DNA from: Rhododendron vialii
Taxonomy: Eukaryota; Streptophyta; Magnoliopsida; Ericales; Ericaceae
Assembly (NCBI RefSeq): GCF_030253575.1
Contig: NC_080557.1
Location: forward strand, 895,501 to 959,500
Direction: 5' to 3'
DNA: 64,000 bases
Under the pieces are notes generated by a model. That model did not search any database. It was not told where the DNA came from and saw nothing but the letters and a program-made list of their open reading frames with translations. A program made the translations under genes and the position numbers. Below, in pieces: positions 33,587-42,763 of the stretch (positions within the stretch are counted from its first letter, which is position 1; the number at the start of each line of letters is the position of its first letter).

Positions 33587-34240
33587 ATGACCAGAAGCAA
33601 GTCAAGAGCTTCTTTTCCACCTGCTGCTCTACCTTGTCCTTGGCTGATGTTTGGTCATGGACAGCGCTTAAATACACAAACCTTCTACAGTGTAGCCGAA
33701 GCTAGTTTTTGTGTCAAGAGAATACCAAATATCTCAGGAAAAGGAATATATGCAACCTTTCGTGCATGGATGGTGATGGTAGACAATGACTCCCCTGCTT
33801 GCTTCCTTTTGAATTTGATTTCACTCGAAAAGGTCGATTTGCCTCCATGGGAATTCGTACAATGTCGACTCTGGATTCGTCGGTGAAGATGGACAAAGCA
33901 TAACGTTTTGCCGCCCGGGTGAGGATGAATGGGCTGAACATATTTTTGAACCAGAAATTGATTTAATGGGTTACACTCTATGCAAGAGGGAAATTTATTT
34001 CCATGACCTACGATATAATCTTGTGATATTAGACATTGTGGATCACAAGGTTGAAGTGAGACACGTCTTAAGAGATAACCGGACACCAATATCACGATTA
34101 CTGCCAGAGACATTTAGGACGTTCACATACCTTATTGAATCTTGTGAAGAGATCTTTCTAGTTCATGTGTCTATGCTTGGAGCATCAGAGAGGAAAATTC
34201 GAGACATAGATATTTTCAAATTGGACTTGTCCATTTTATG
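33587..34240 (+). pseudogene. Truncated DUF295 gene
   Basis: Begins MTRSKSRASFPPAALPCPW exactly as the intact gene at 58019 and follows it closely. At about 33865 a deletion of roughly 50 bp shifts the frame and ends the first frame at 33886. Homology continues in another frame (GYTLCKREIYFHD ... HVSMLGASERKIRDI) until KLDLSIL at 34237, where a foldback element and tandem array replace the rest. The C-terminal third is missing. Non-functional. Confidence 0.9.
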
Positions 34241-34585
34241 CTCAACTTTTACATAAGGGTATTGGCGACAACACCTCTGTGTTAAAACGGATCAACATTT
34301 TTACATGGGTGTATTGCGTACAATACCCCTGTGTTAAAAAATAATTCAACAGTTTTACGACTTAGGCCTTTGTAATAGCCGCTACCGGCCTTCTTTACAA
34401 GTTGGAAATGTTGTTCTTGAAAATAAGGCTGGTAGCGGCTAGTACAAAGGCCTAAGTCGTCAAACTTTTGAATTGTTTTTTAACACAGTGGTATTGCACG
34501 CAATACACCCATGTAAAAATGTTGATCCGTTTTAACACAGGGGTGTTGTCTCCAATACCCTTATGTAAAGGTTGAGCATAATAGT
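34238..34585. mobile_element. Foldback element terminating the DUF295 pseudogene
   Basis: Ends are perfect-looking inverted repeats: TTATGCTCAACTTTTACATA on the left and TATGTAAAGGTTGAGCATAA on the right. Arms of about 150 bp (34238-34388 and 34432-34585) flank a loop of about 40 bp. It sits exactly at the DUF295 break, so its insertion probably truncated the gene. The right arm and part of the loop are repeated in every downstream 546-bp unit. Confidence 0.8.
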
Positions 34586-36362
34586 GCCTCACCAGATACC
34601 AACTTGTAGGCCACAATTGTGGCGATTTTGGTAGTGCTTACCACAATAATGTGTACAAATTAAAAGGCCATACGGTGTTTAGATATGGTTAATGTTGTGG
34701 ATTTTTTCTTACATAGGGTATTTGTCTTGAAGTTGTAAGTTCACAATTAAAGTTTCCTCACATTGCGCAATGCAATCTCATCGACAAAGGGCAAGGGTAT
34801 CAAATTGCAATATTTTCTCCCACATTCACAATCATTCAAATACAAAAGTAGATGGCGACCAACGTTGGGTGTTAGAGACCAATGTTGGTATTAGAAGTTC
34901 GCTTAGACCAACGTTGACAATCATTCAAGTACAATAGGAGATGGTGATCGGAAAGGTTGTTCTTGAAAATAAGGCTGGTAGCGGCTAGTACAAAGGCCGA
35001 AGTCGTAAAACTGTTGAATTGTTTTTTAACACAGTGGTATTGTACGTAATACACCCATGTAAAGATGTTGATCCGTTTTAACACAGGGGTATTATCACCA
35101 ATACCCTTATGTAAAAGTTGAGCATAATAGTGCCTCACCAGATACCAACTTGTAGGCCACAATTGTGGCGAATTTGGTAGTGCTTACCACAATAATGTGT
35201 ACAAATTAAAAGGCCATACGGTGTTTAGATATGGTTAATGTTGTGGATTTTTTCTTACATAGGGTATTTGTCTTGAAGTTGTAAGTTCACAATTAATGTT
35301 TCCTCACATTGCGCAATGCAATCTCATCGACAAAGGGCAAGGGTATCAAATTGCAATATTTTCTCCCACATTCACAATCATTCAAATACAATAGTAGCTG
35401 GCGACCAACGTTGGGTGTTAGAGACCAATGTTGGTATTAGAAGTTCGCTTAGACCAACGTTGACAATCATTCAAGTACAATAGGAGATGGTGATTGGAAA
35501 GGTTGTTCTTGAAGATAAGGCCGGTAGCGGCTAGTACAAAGGCCTAAGTCGTAAAACTGTTGAATTGTTTTTTAACACAGTGGTATTGTACGCAATACAC
35601 CCATGTAAAAATGTTGATCCATTTTAACACAGGGGTGTTGTCTCCAATACACTTATGTAAAAGTTGAGCATAATAGTGCCTCACCAGATACCAACTTGTA
35701 GGCCACAATTGTTGCGAATTTGGCAGTGCTTACCACAATAATGTGTACAAATTAAAAGGCCATACGGTGTTTAGATATGGTTAATGTTGTGGATTTTTTC
35801 TTACCTAGGGTATTTGTCTTGAAGTTGTAAGTTCACAATTAATGTTTCCTCACATTGCGCAATGCAATCTCATTGACAAAGGGCAAGGGTATCAAATTGC
35901 AATATTTTCTCCCACATTCACAATCATTCAAATACAATAGTAGCTGGCGACCAACGTTGGGTGTTAGAGACCAATGTTGGTATTAGAAGTTCGCTTAGAC
36001 CAACGTTGACAATCATTCAAGTACAATAGGAGATGGTGATTGGAAAGGTTGTTCTTGAAAATAAGGCCGGTAGCGGCTAGTACAAAGGCCTAAGTCGTAA
36101 AACTGTTGAATTGTTTTTTAACACAGTGGTATTGTACGCAATACACCCATGTAAAAATGTTGATCCATTTTAACACAAGGGTGTTGTCTCCAATACACTT
36201 ATGTAAAAGTTGAGCATAATAGTGCCTCACCAGATACCAACTTGTAGGCCACAATTGTTGCAAATTTGGTAGTGCTTACCACAATAATGTGTACAAATTA
36301 AAAGGCCATACGATATTTAGATATGGTTAATGTTGTGGATTTTTTCTTACATAGGGTATTTG
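34411..36362. repeat. Tandem array, 546-bp unit, about 3.6 copies
   Basis: The marker TTGTTCTTGA occurs at 34411, 34957, 35503 and 36049, an exact 546-bp period. Each unit consists of the right arm of the foldback element (about 175 bp) and about 370 bp of other sequence containing CCAACGTTG-type inverted motifs and AAAGGCCATACG. Units differ by scattered substitutions (e.g. TTGTGGCG, TTGTTGCG or TTGTTGCA). The last unit stops at 36362. No ORF is conserved among units. Confidence 0.95.
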
Positions 36363-36607
36363 TCTTAATATTATGCAACAATGATATATTGATAAATTTT
36401 GATATATTGCTGAGCCAAATATTTCAATATTGGATCAAATGTATCAATATGATGCAACATTGATATATAGATATATTTTGTGCCAAATATATCAATATTT
36501 GATCAAATGTATCAATATGATGCAACACTGATATATTGATATATTTTCATATATTGCAGAGCTAAATATATCAATATTAGATCAAATGTATCAATATGAT
36601 GCAACAA
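36363..36607. repeat. AT-rich tandem repeats (TATCAATATGATGCAAC type)
   Basis: Three to four imperfect units of about 65-80 bp, each ending GATCAAATGTATCAATATGA and TGCAAC. The same unit recurs at 39258-39410 in the same orientation, bracketing the methyltransferase-fragment region. Confidence 0.85.
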
Positions 36608-36795
36608 TGAGGAATATAGTCCGGGGTTGGTGGGAACAAACCAACCAGAAGGGAAAGCTTACTGACTTTGAAGATGTGATGCGTTTGGATGGCAATCGTC
36701 TTAAGCGTACTATGAGTAACATTGGTGGTTTTGACCTTGTGATTGGCGGAAGCCCTTGTAACAACCTCGCAAGTAACCGCCACCAAAGGAACAAG
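36608..36795 (+). pseudogene. DRM-type DNA methyltransferase fragment (motif IV region)
   Basis: The frame reads RNIVRGWWEQTNQKGKLTDF, then EDVMRLDGNRLKR, then GGFDLVIGGSPCNNLAS. This matches the catalytic domain of plant DRM (domains rearranged) cytosine-5 methyltransferases, including the Pro-Cys nucleophile motif in GGSPCNN. DRMs carry out RNA-directed DNA methylation. Only about 60 codons are present. There is no start, no other domains, and the frame runs into short repeats at about 36796. It is a captured gene piece, not a gene. Confidence 0.85.
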
Positions 36796-36799
36796 ATGG

Positions 36800-37145
36800 A
36801 AAGTTATAATCTAAGCTCAAACCAAGTGAAATTCACGAGCTTCCAGGTAAGTGAAAATCAAAAGCTCTATCCTAGTGAAATTCACGATCTTAAGGTAGTG
36901 AAATTCATGAACTTCAAGCGAAGCTAAAATTTAGAGCTCTAACGTAGTGAAATTCACGAATTTCCAGGTAAGTGAAATCAAGAGCTCTATCCTAGTGAAA
37001 TTCACGAGCTTCAAGTTAAATTAAAGAGCTCTATTCTAGTGCAATTCACGAGCTTCCGGGTAAGTGAAAATCAAAAGCTCTATCCTAGTGAAATTTACGA
37101 GCTTCAAGGTGAATTTTATTAGCTTTAAGCTCGTGAATTTTCCTG
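36800..37145. repeat. Short tandem repeat array, part 1 (GTGAAATTCACGAGCTT)
   Basis: Imperfect units of about 55-60 bp built on GTGAAATTCACGAGCTTC, then (C)AGGTAAGTGAAAATC, then AAGAGCTCTA(T/A)CCTA. Many units contain GGTAAGT. Confidence 0.85.
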
Positions 37146-38185
37146 GTTTCAAAACAAAACAAAACAGCTTTTTTCAAAAGTAACTTTGTACACTTGGTGA
37201 ACGGGTGACTTCTTTATCCGTCAGTTTTTTTGTTTCTTCTCTGGTTTTACTGAGTAAAGGGGTCCAATTATTTCAAAAATAACTCATCCAATCACATGTT
37301 TTTACATTTTAACTCAAAATTTTCAATTCAAAATTGTGAACCAAACACAGCGAATAATTTTGGATTTGATGGATTTTAACGTCGAAAACACTTGGTGTTT
37401 TAGGAGGGTAAATCAATGGCAAATATAACCATGCGAATACAGCTACAGAACAAATGCCAGTGTAGGGAAATTGGAATTTCCCCCAGACTTTGTAACTGCT
37501 GCTTGTAACTTGTAAGGTCTTTTTAAGTCCATCATCGCGTTCATGGGGCCCTCGAAAATTTAAGATGTGCTGGGACACACCACTTCACAGGGATCTTGGC
37601 CGCTGTGTAATTACTCTCTCCGGAGTCTTACAATTATGATTCATGAAACTTGGAAGGATGGACCTCGAAAAAGCAAAGCTGACGACTAAATAGTGTAAGA
37701 ATTTCCAGTAGCAGAGGGTTGTGTAATTGCATTTGAAAACCAAGGCCTTGGGGGACGATCTATCTGTCCTGGTGAGATTGTTCCTAAGCATGAAGTACCT
37801 CTTCACCGCACATTGCAACTCATCTTTTGAAGAGAAAAGCTGCCCGAAAAAAGGTACAATGACATTAGGAAAAGTAACACATGTACTTGTATGGAAAACT
37901 CTTTTTAAACAAACATGTGCTATATGTTAAACACACATTACCTGTCCCACGAAAAAATTAAATCTGATCTCCCGTCCCATCCAACTTCACTTCCGGTTGT
38001 CAATGGCGGAGAGGGGTCGGAAATGTTTGACCATGTGTCCTGCATGTATGTGGGGCATGGCTGCTGGTGCATTGGCACTGCATTTCCTTGGATGATGAGG
38101 GATTCGAAGTCGTTGCCTTTCGAAGTCATCTCCTTCCAACTTGTCGGCAGCCAAGCCCTCATCAACATCCTCGCATCAAATATAT
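37146..38185. other. Unassigned insert between the two halves of the short-repeat array
   Basis: About 1 kb of non-repetitive sequence. It holds short frames on both strands (37309-37578 minus; 37915-38238 plus; 37938-38168 minus) without any motif I recognise. Given its setting it may be another captured gene piece or a nested element. Confidence 0.35.
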
Positions 38186-39257
38186 CTATCTTGCATGAAA
38201 ATCACGAGCTTGAAGGTGAGTTAAAATCTAAGCTCTAAACTAGTGAAATTCTCGAGCTTCAGGTTAAAGTGAAAATCAAGATCTCTAACCTAGTGAAATT
38301 AACGAGCTCAAGGTAATGAAATTCATGAGTTTGAAGGTAAGTTAAAATCTAAGCTCTAAACTAGTGAAATTCTCGAGCTTCAAGGTAAGTGAAAATCAAG
38401 ATCTTTAACCTAGTGAAATTCATGAGCTGAAGGTAATGAAATTCAAGACCTCAAGGTCGTGAAATTCACGAGCTTCAAGTTAAGTAAAAATTTAAAGCTC
38501 TAACCTATTGAAATTCACGAGCTCAAGGTAATTAAATTCAAGAGCTTCAAGGAAAGTTATAATCCAAGCTCAAACCAAGTGAAATTCACGTGCTTTCAGG
38601 TAAGTGAAAATCAAAAGCTCTATCCTATTGAAATTCAGGAGCTCAAGGTAGTGAAATTCATGAACTTCAAGCGAAGATAAAATTTAGAGCTCTACCGTAA
38701 TGAAATTCAAGAACTTCGAGATAAGTGAAATCAAGAGCTCTGTTCTTGTGAAATTCATGAGCTTCCAGGTAGGTGAAAATCAAAAGCTCTATGCTAGTGA
38801 AATTCACGAGCATCAAGGTAAATGAAAATCACGAGCTTGAAGGTGAGTTAAAATCTAAGCTCTAAACTAGTGAAATTCTCGAGCTTCAAGGGAAGTGAAA
38901 ATCAAGATCTCTAACCTAGTTTAATTAATGAGCTCATGGTAATGAAATTCACGAGCTTGAAGGTAAGTTAAAATCTAAGCTCTAAACTAGTGAAATTCTC
39001 GAGCATGAAGGTAAGTGAAAATGAGCTTGCTAATTTCACTAGGTTACAGCTCTTGATTTTCATTTACCTTGAAGCTCGTGAATTTCACTAGGATGGAGCT
39101 TTTGATTTTCACTTACCTGGAAGCTCGTGAATTTCACTAGGATAGAGCTCTTGATTTCACTGACCTGGAAGTTCGGGAATTTCACCACATTAGAGCTCTA
39201 AATTTTAGCTTCGCTTGAAGTTCATGAATTTCACTACCTTGAGATCGTGAATTTCAC
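38186..39257. repeat. Short tandem repeat array, part 2, with inverted end
   Basis: The same units as 36800-37145 continue. At about 39030 the orientation flips: from there to 39257 the units read as complements (e.g. TTACCTTGAAGCTCGTGAAT, CACTTACCTGGAAGCTCGTG). The array can therefore fold back on itself for about 220 bp. Confidence 0.85.
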
Positions 39258-39410
39258 AATAGATACATTTTGAGCAAAATATATCAATATTTGATCCAAT
39301 GTATCAATAAGATGCAGCAATGATATATAGATACATTTTGAGCCAAATACATCGATATTTGATCAAATGTATCAATATGATGCAACACTGTATCAAATGT
39401 ATCAATATTC
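39258..39410. repeat. AT-rich tandem repeats, second block
   Basis: Units equal to those at 36363-36607 (GATCAAATGTATCAATATGA then TGCAACACTG). Confidence 0.85.
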
Positions 39411-39660
39411 AGATTTTTCTTTGGTATCGATAGTGCCAAAGTCAATAAGCTTTTCCTTCTGGTTGGTTTGTTCTCACCAATCCCGGACTATATTCTTGTT
39501 GACTTTAGATTTTTCTCTGGTATCGGTAGTGCCGAAGTTGCTTTTCATAAGCTTTGTAAAGTCTCGGTCGAAAAATCTAAAGTCAATAGGAACATAGTCC
39601 GAGGTTGGTGGGAACAAACCAGCCAGAGGGGAAAGCTTACTGACTTTGAGTAAGATGTGA
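39411..39660. pseudogene. DRM methyltransferase fragments arranged as an inverted repeat
   Basis: The plus-strand frame 39504-39653 reads FRFFSGIGSAEVAFHKLCK, then VSVEKSKVNRNIVRGWW and EQTSQRGKLTDFE. This is DRM methyltransferase motif I (FSGIGGAEVALHRLG) and the following region. The second part (39572-39646) is repeated in inverted orientation at 39438-39512 with roughly 83% identity by eye, leaving a loop of about 60 bp that holds motif I. A partial direct copy of the motif I segment (TTGGTATCGATAGTGCC) precedes it at 39411-39440. The right end joins the xylose isomerase copy directly at about 39665. Broken and rearranged; not a functional enzyme. Confidence 0.85.
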
Positions 39661-39665
39661 TGCGT

Positions 39666-40245
39666 TTGGAAAAATTCCCCTTCCCAGTCATCTCCACATC
39701 CACTGCTAATGTTAGCGGGACAGGTCTCTGGACTCCCATCAATCTGCATTTGAGATGGAACATATGGCAGGAATATAGTGAGTTGAAAAAGTAACACACA
39801 CACATACACAGAAATAGAATCAAGAGAGAGATTCTGTACCCCAGCGAGGGAGACTATATGTAGACAAAGAACCCATAACAGGAACTTCACAGCCTTCATT
39901 TTCTTCACCTCACCAAACAACCTACACAACCAAAAGCAGAAAACAAATAGTATCGCAATATCACCAAACACTGAAGGCTACAATATGAAAACCTCCTTTT
40001 TTCGTGTACATGTAAGAACATCAGATAATTTACTAACAAAGGGGAGGGGAGAGGGCTGATCAAAAAAGGAGGGGGGAAACTTGAACCTAGACTTCACATT
40101 CACAAAAAAAGAACCATGTGAAATGCACCTAGTTGAGCCCATGGCCTTAGCCTTGCTGGTCGTGTAGCCTCACTTTAGATGTGAGGTCTTGGCTTCGACT
40201 CCATTAATTGTCACTCTAAGATCTTCAAACAAACAAATGCCATGC
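39666..40245 (-). pseudogene. Captured genomic copy of the xylose isomerase 5' region
   Basis: The complement matches the functional gene from about 7222 to 8377: part of the intron SINE, the intron-exon border, the ATG exon ([19 protein letters not shown]), the next intron and most of the next exon ([20 protein letters not shown]). It is 577 bp against 575 bp expected once the 572-bp hAT-like insert and its 8-bp duplication are removed from the gene. Introns are kept, so it was copied as DNA, not from mRNA. It is fused to the DRM fragment and cannot encode the enzyme. Confidence 0.93.
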
Positions 40246-40663
40246 ATCCCTTGTGTCAAAAATGAAAACGCAGTTGCTGACTCTCTGGTAAGGAGTCATG
40301 GTTCCTTACATGGCAGGGGCAGACACAAGGACATGCAGGGGGTAACCCGGCCCCAACCCAACTCCAATTATTTCCAGTAACTATAATAGTTTTTCGGATT
40401 AGTTTGAAAAGTTCTACAGCGCTGGCCCATGCATCCCTTGTGTTAAAAATCCCTAAAATCCCTATATAAGTGCAAAGACAGAACCAAAAGTGTCCTTATT
40501 GGGGTAGGGCTTCCCCATGGAGGATGGGTTTCTCACAGATGCTTTGGTTATATTTTTATTGGGAAGGAGATTGATGCAAAAATTAGTTCCGACTCAATCA
40601 TAGACAACTTTCGATAGTTCTTGTCTACGAACAAAGGGGTCCCCTCCCCAACAAGAAGCTGGC
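40246..40663. other. Flank between the captured copy and the LINE
   Basis: A short frame (VKNENAVADSLVRSHGSL near 40254-40308) faintly resembles the end of a LINE RNase H domain (REANAVADxLAR). GGCAGGGGCAGACACAAGGA at 40313 resembles transposon ends seen in plants. Neither can be delimited. Confidence 0.3.
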
Positions 40664-40830
40664 AACTACTGATGCAGCTAAAAACAAAGGTTTGATGGAG
40701 CGAGAGAGAGCTAGAGAGAGAGAGTGAGAGAAAGAGTGGGCCAAACAGAGAACAACTCAGAGGGGAAGCTGGGGGTTGGATCCCGGTGATCAAAAACCAT
40801 AGAGGGGCAAAAATAAACAGGGAGAGGAGA

Positions 40831-42492
40831 ATGGAAACTGTCACATTATTTGTTGATAATATTCCGGAGCAAAAGGACCAGATGTGGTTAAAGCGAGCTT
40901 TTAACAAGTTTGGGGAAGTTAAAGATGTATTTATACCTCTGAAAAGAAGCAAGAGTATAGGCAACAAATTTGGTTTCGTCAGGTATGGTTGCTATGAGGC
41001 AGCCAACATGGCAATATCAAGAATGAATGGAGTTTGGGTGGAGAATGAGAGGCTTTTTGTTAAAGAAGCCAGTTTCGGAATCAATGAATTGAAGTCTACG
41101 GTGAAACATCTCAAGCCTCCATTACAGAAGGAGAAAGGAATCTGGCAAGGTGTGAATCCAATTCAAAGATATGGTAATGAGGTGCAGAGGGAGGATAGTA
41201 GGGCTGAGTTCTATGGTGGTCTCGGTGGAATAAATAAATCTTTCGCTCAAGCTCTCAAAGGGGAATCATCAAAAGCAGGGCCTGATCAAAAGAATTTTTT
41301 AAAAATCAAACCGAGTGGCAATGGGTGCCTTCATAGGAGTGCAGTAGCAATGATGCACAGAGTTGTCTCCATGATGACTCTTAATGTCAGCTTCAGTATG
41401 GAGACTGATAAAGTGGCCCAATTTCGATCCATGGGCGGAAGGTTTGTTCTGATTACGTTCCAGAGCACGGAGGATAGAGACGAGATGATGAAGAAACACT
41501 GGATGGATCTATGGTTTGCAAGTGTTAAACCATGGAGGGGGGAACCGGCTTGCTTGGAGAGATTTGCATGGCTTAGCTGTAAGGGAGTCCCTTTAAACGT
41601 TTGGAACGCAGCCTCGTTTAAACTGATTGCGGAGCTGTGGGGATTGCTCATTATGGTAGACGAATCCACTCTCAAAGACCTTTCGTTCGCCGAAGGGAAA
41701 ATTCTGGTAGCCACGGAGGAGATAACAACCGTTGATAAATGGATTAAAATTGAGGTTCAAGGTGTGTGTTACGATGTAAAGATTTCAGAAATTTCATCTT
41801 TAAGCTCTCCAAATGAGGTTGAAGCCCTATACTCACCGCTTAAGGAAAAAGATGGTGGGGGAAGAATTCTGATGAGGGATACCAGGACCTCTGGTTTCAG
41901 GAGAGACAAGGAAGAAAATGGTGACGTGGCTCTCAAAGCTGGGACCCAGAGAACTCGAGTGGGTGAGGATGGATGGGACTCTTCTATTGGGAAAGCTGAT
42001 GAAGGAGGCGGGGGCTCAAAGCAAGGAGAAGCAGACGTGCATTTAATGCAAGTCAGTGCAGTCAACCAGGACAACTCGGAGGCGTTTGAATCTAGAGTTG
42101 AGGAGTCTGTGGAAGCAGTGGAAATGGGTAAGTCTGAGGTGGGCCTCAAGGCCCATACCAATTTCCTATCTAAAGAATTTTATTTGGCCCAAGAAGGGGC
42201 AGTGGACCTTGCATGTGGTGATGGGCCCGGGGTCCCATTTAATCCAGATAAAGATTTGGGCTCTCCTCTGGTAATTGAGCCCTCCCCATCTGATGGTAAT
42301 GGAAAATATCAAGGTGAGAACTCTCCAGGGGGTAAAGCCGAAGGAAATTTGGGGGAATTTGGTGCTGGAGCTCCTACTGATTTGGTGAGAGTGTCCCAAT
42401 TTCCTGGTACCAACTTGATGGTGGACCTTAACAACGCTGGGTGCAGGAGAAGGAGACGCCGACAGCTAGCAAATCTGATGAGTATTAGTTAG
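40831..42492 (+). CDS. LINE ORF1 protein (RRM, DUF4283-like)
   Basis: From METVTLFVDNIP the protein has an RRM (TLFVDNIPEQ as RNP2, GNKFGFVRY as RNP1). A DUF4283-like segment follows (GRFVLITFQSTEDRDEMMKK, then PWRGEPACLERFAWLSCKGV and LNVWN). The C-terminal 180 residues are acidic and Gly/Ser-rich and end in RRRRRRQLANLMSIS. Plant L1 ORF1 proteins bind the element RNA and may contribute nucleic-acid chaperone activity. The frame is open for 553 codons from this Met (an upstream Met at 40786 is less likely because the RRM starts right after 40831). No zinc knuckle was seen. Intact. Confidence 0.85.
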   Translation: METVTLFVDNIPEQKDQMWLKRAFNKFGEVKDVFIPLKRSKSIGNKFGFVRYGCYEAANMAISRMNGVWVENERLFVKEASFGINELKSTVKHLKPPLQKEKGIWQGVNPIQRYGNEVQREDSRAEFYGGLGGINKSFAQALKGESSKAGPDQKNFLKIKPSGNGCLHRSAVAMMHRVVSMMTLNVSFSMETDKVAQFRSMGGRFVLITFQSTEDRDEMMKKHWMDLWFASVKPWRGEPACLERFAWLSCKGVPLNVWNAASFKLIAELWGLLIMVDESTLKDLSFAEGKILVATEEITTVDKWIKIEVQGVCYDVKISEISSLSSPNEVEALYSPLKEKDGGGRILMRDTRTSGFRRDKEENGDVALKAGTQRTRVGEDGWDSSIGKADEGGGGSKQGEADVHLMQVSAVNQDNSEAFESRVEESVEAVEMGKSEVGLKAHTNFLSKEFYLAQEGAVDLACGDGPGVPFNPDKDLGSPLVIEPSPSDGNGKYQGENSPGGKAEGNLGEFGAGAPTDLVRVSQFPGTNLMVDLNNAGCRRRRRRQLANLMSIS

Positions 42493-42763
42493 GAGGTCGT
42501 TCCAGATTCGGAGCAGTGGGAATCAATTTCTCCATTCTCTTCAGAAGAGCACAACCTAGGCGATTCAGAGGTCTTCCGGGAGGTCAGAGATACCATGGCG
42601 ATTAGAGGTCAGTTAGGTATTATTTTTCGTCCTAATGATGATGTGGTTCTTGGTAAAATGATTGAGATTGAGGCCCAGGAATACTCTGCCTCTTTGGAGA
42701 GAGAAGCTCGCGGGTAGCTGTTGTTTCTCTCGTGGTGGTTGTAGGTTGGTTGTGTTTTGTGTA

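Noticed and set aside
36800..39257. CRISPR-like array of direct repeats with spacers
   Set aside because: Units are contiguous and imperfect with no unique spacers of constant length, and the window is plant nuclear DNA.
39474..39971. 165-codon open frame on the minus strand as a novel fusion protein
   Set aside because: It reads through the intron of the captured xylose isomerase copy and into inverted DRM sequence. It is an accident of the chimera with no evidence of expression.
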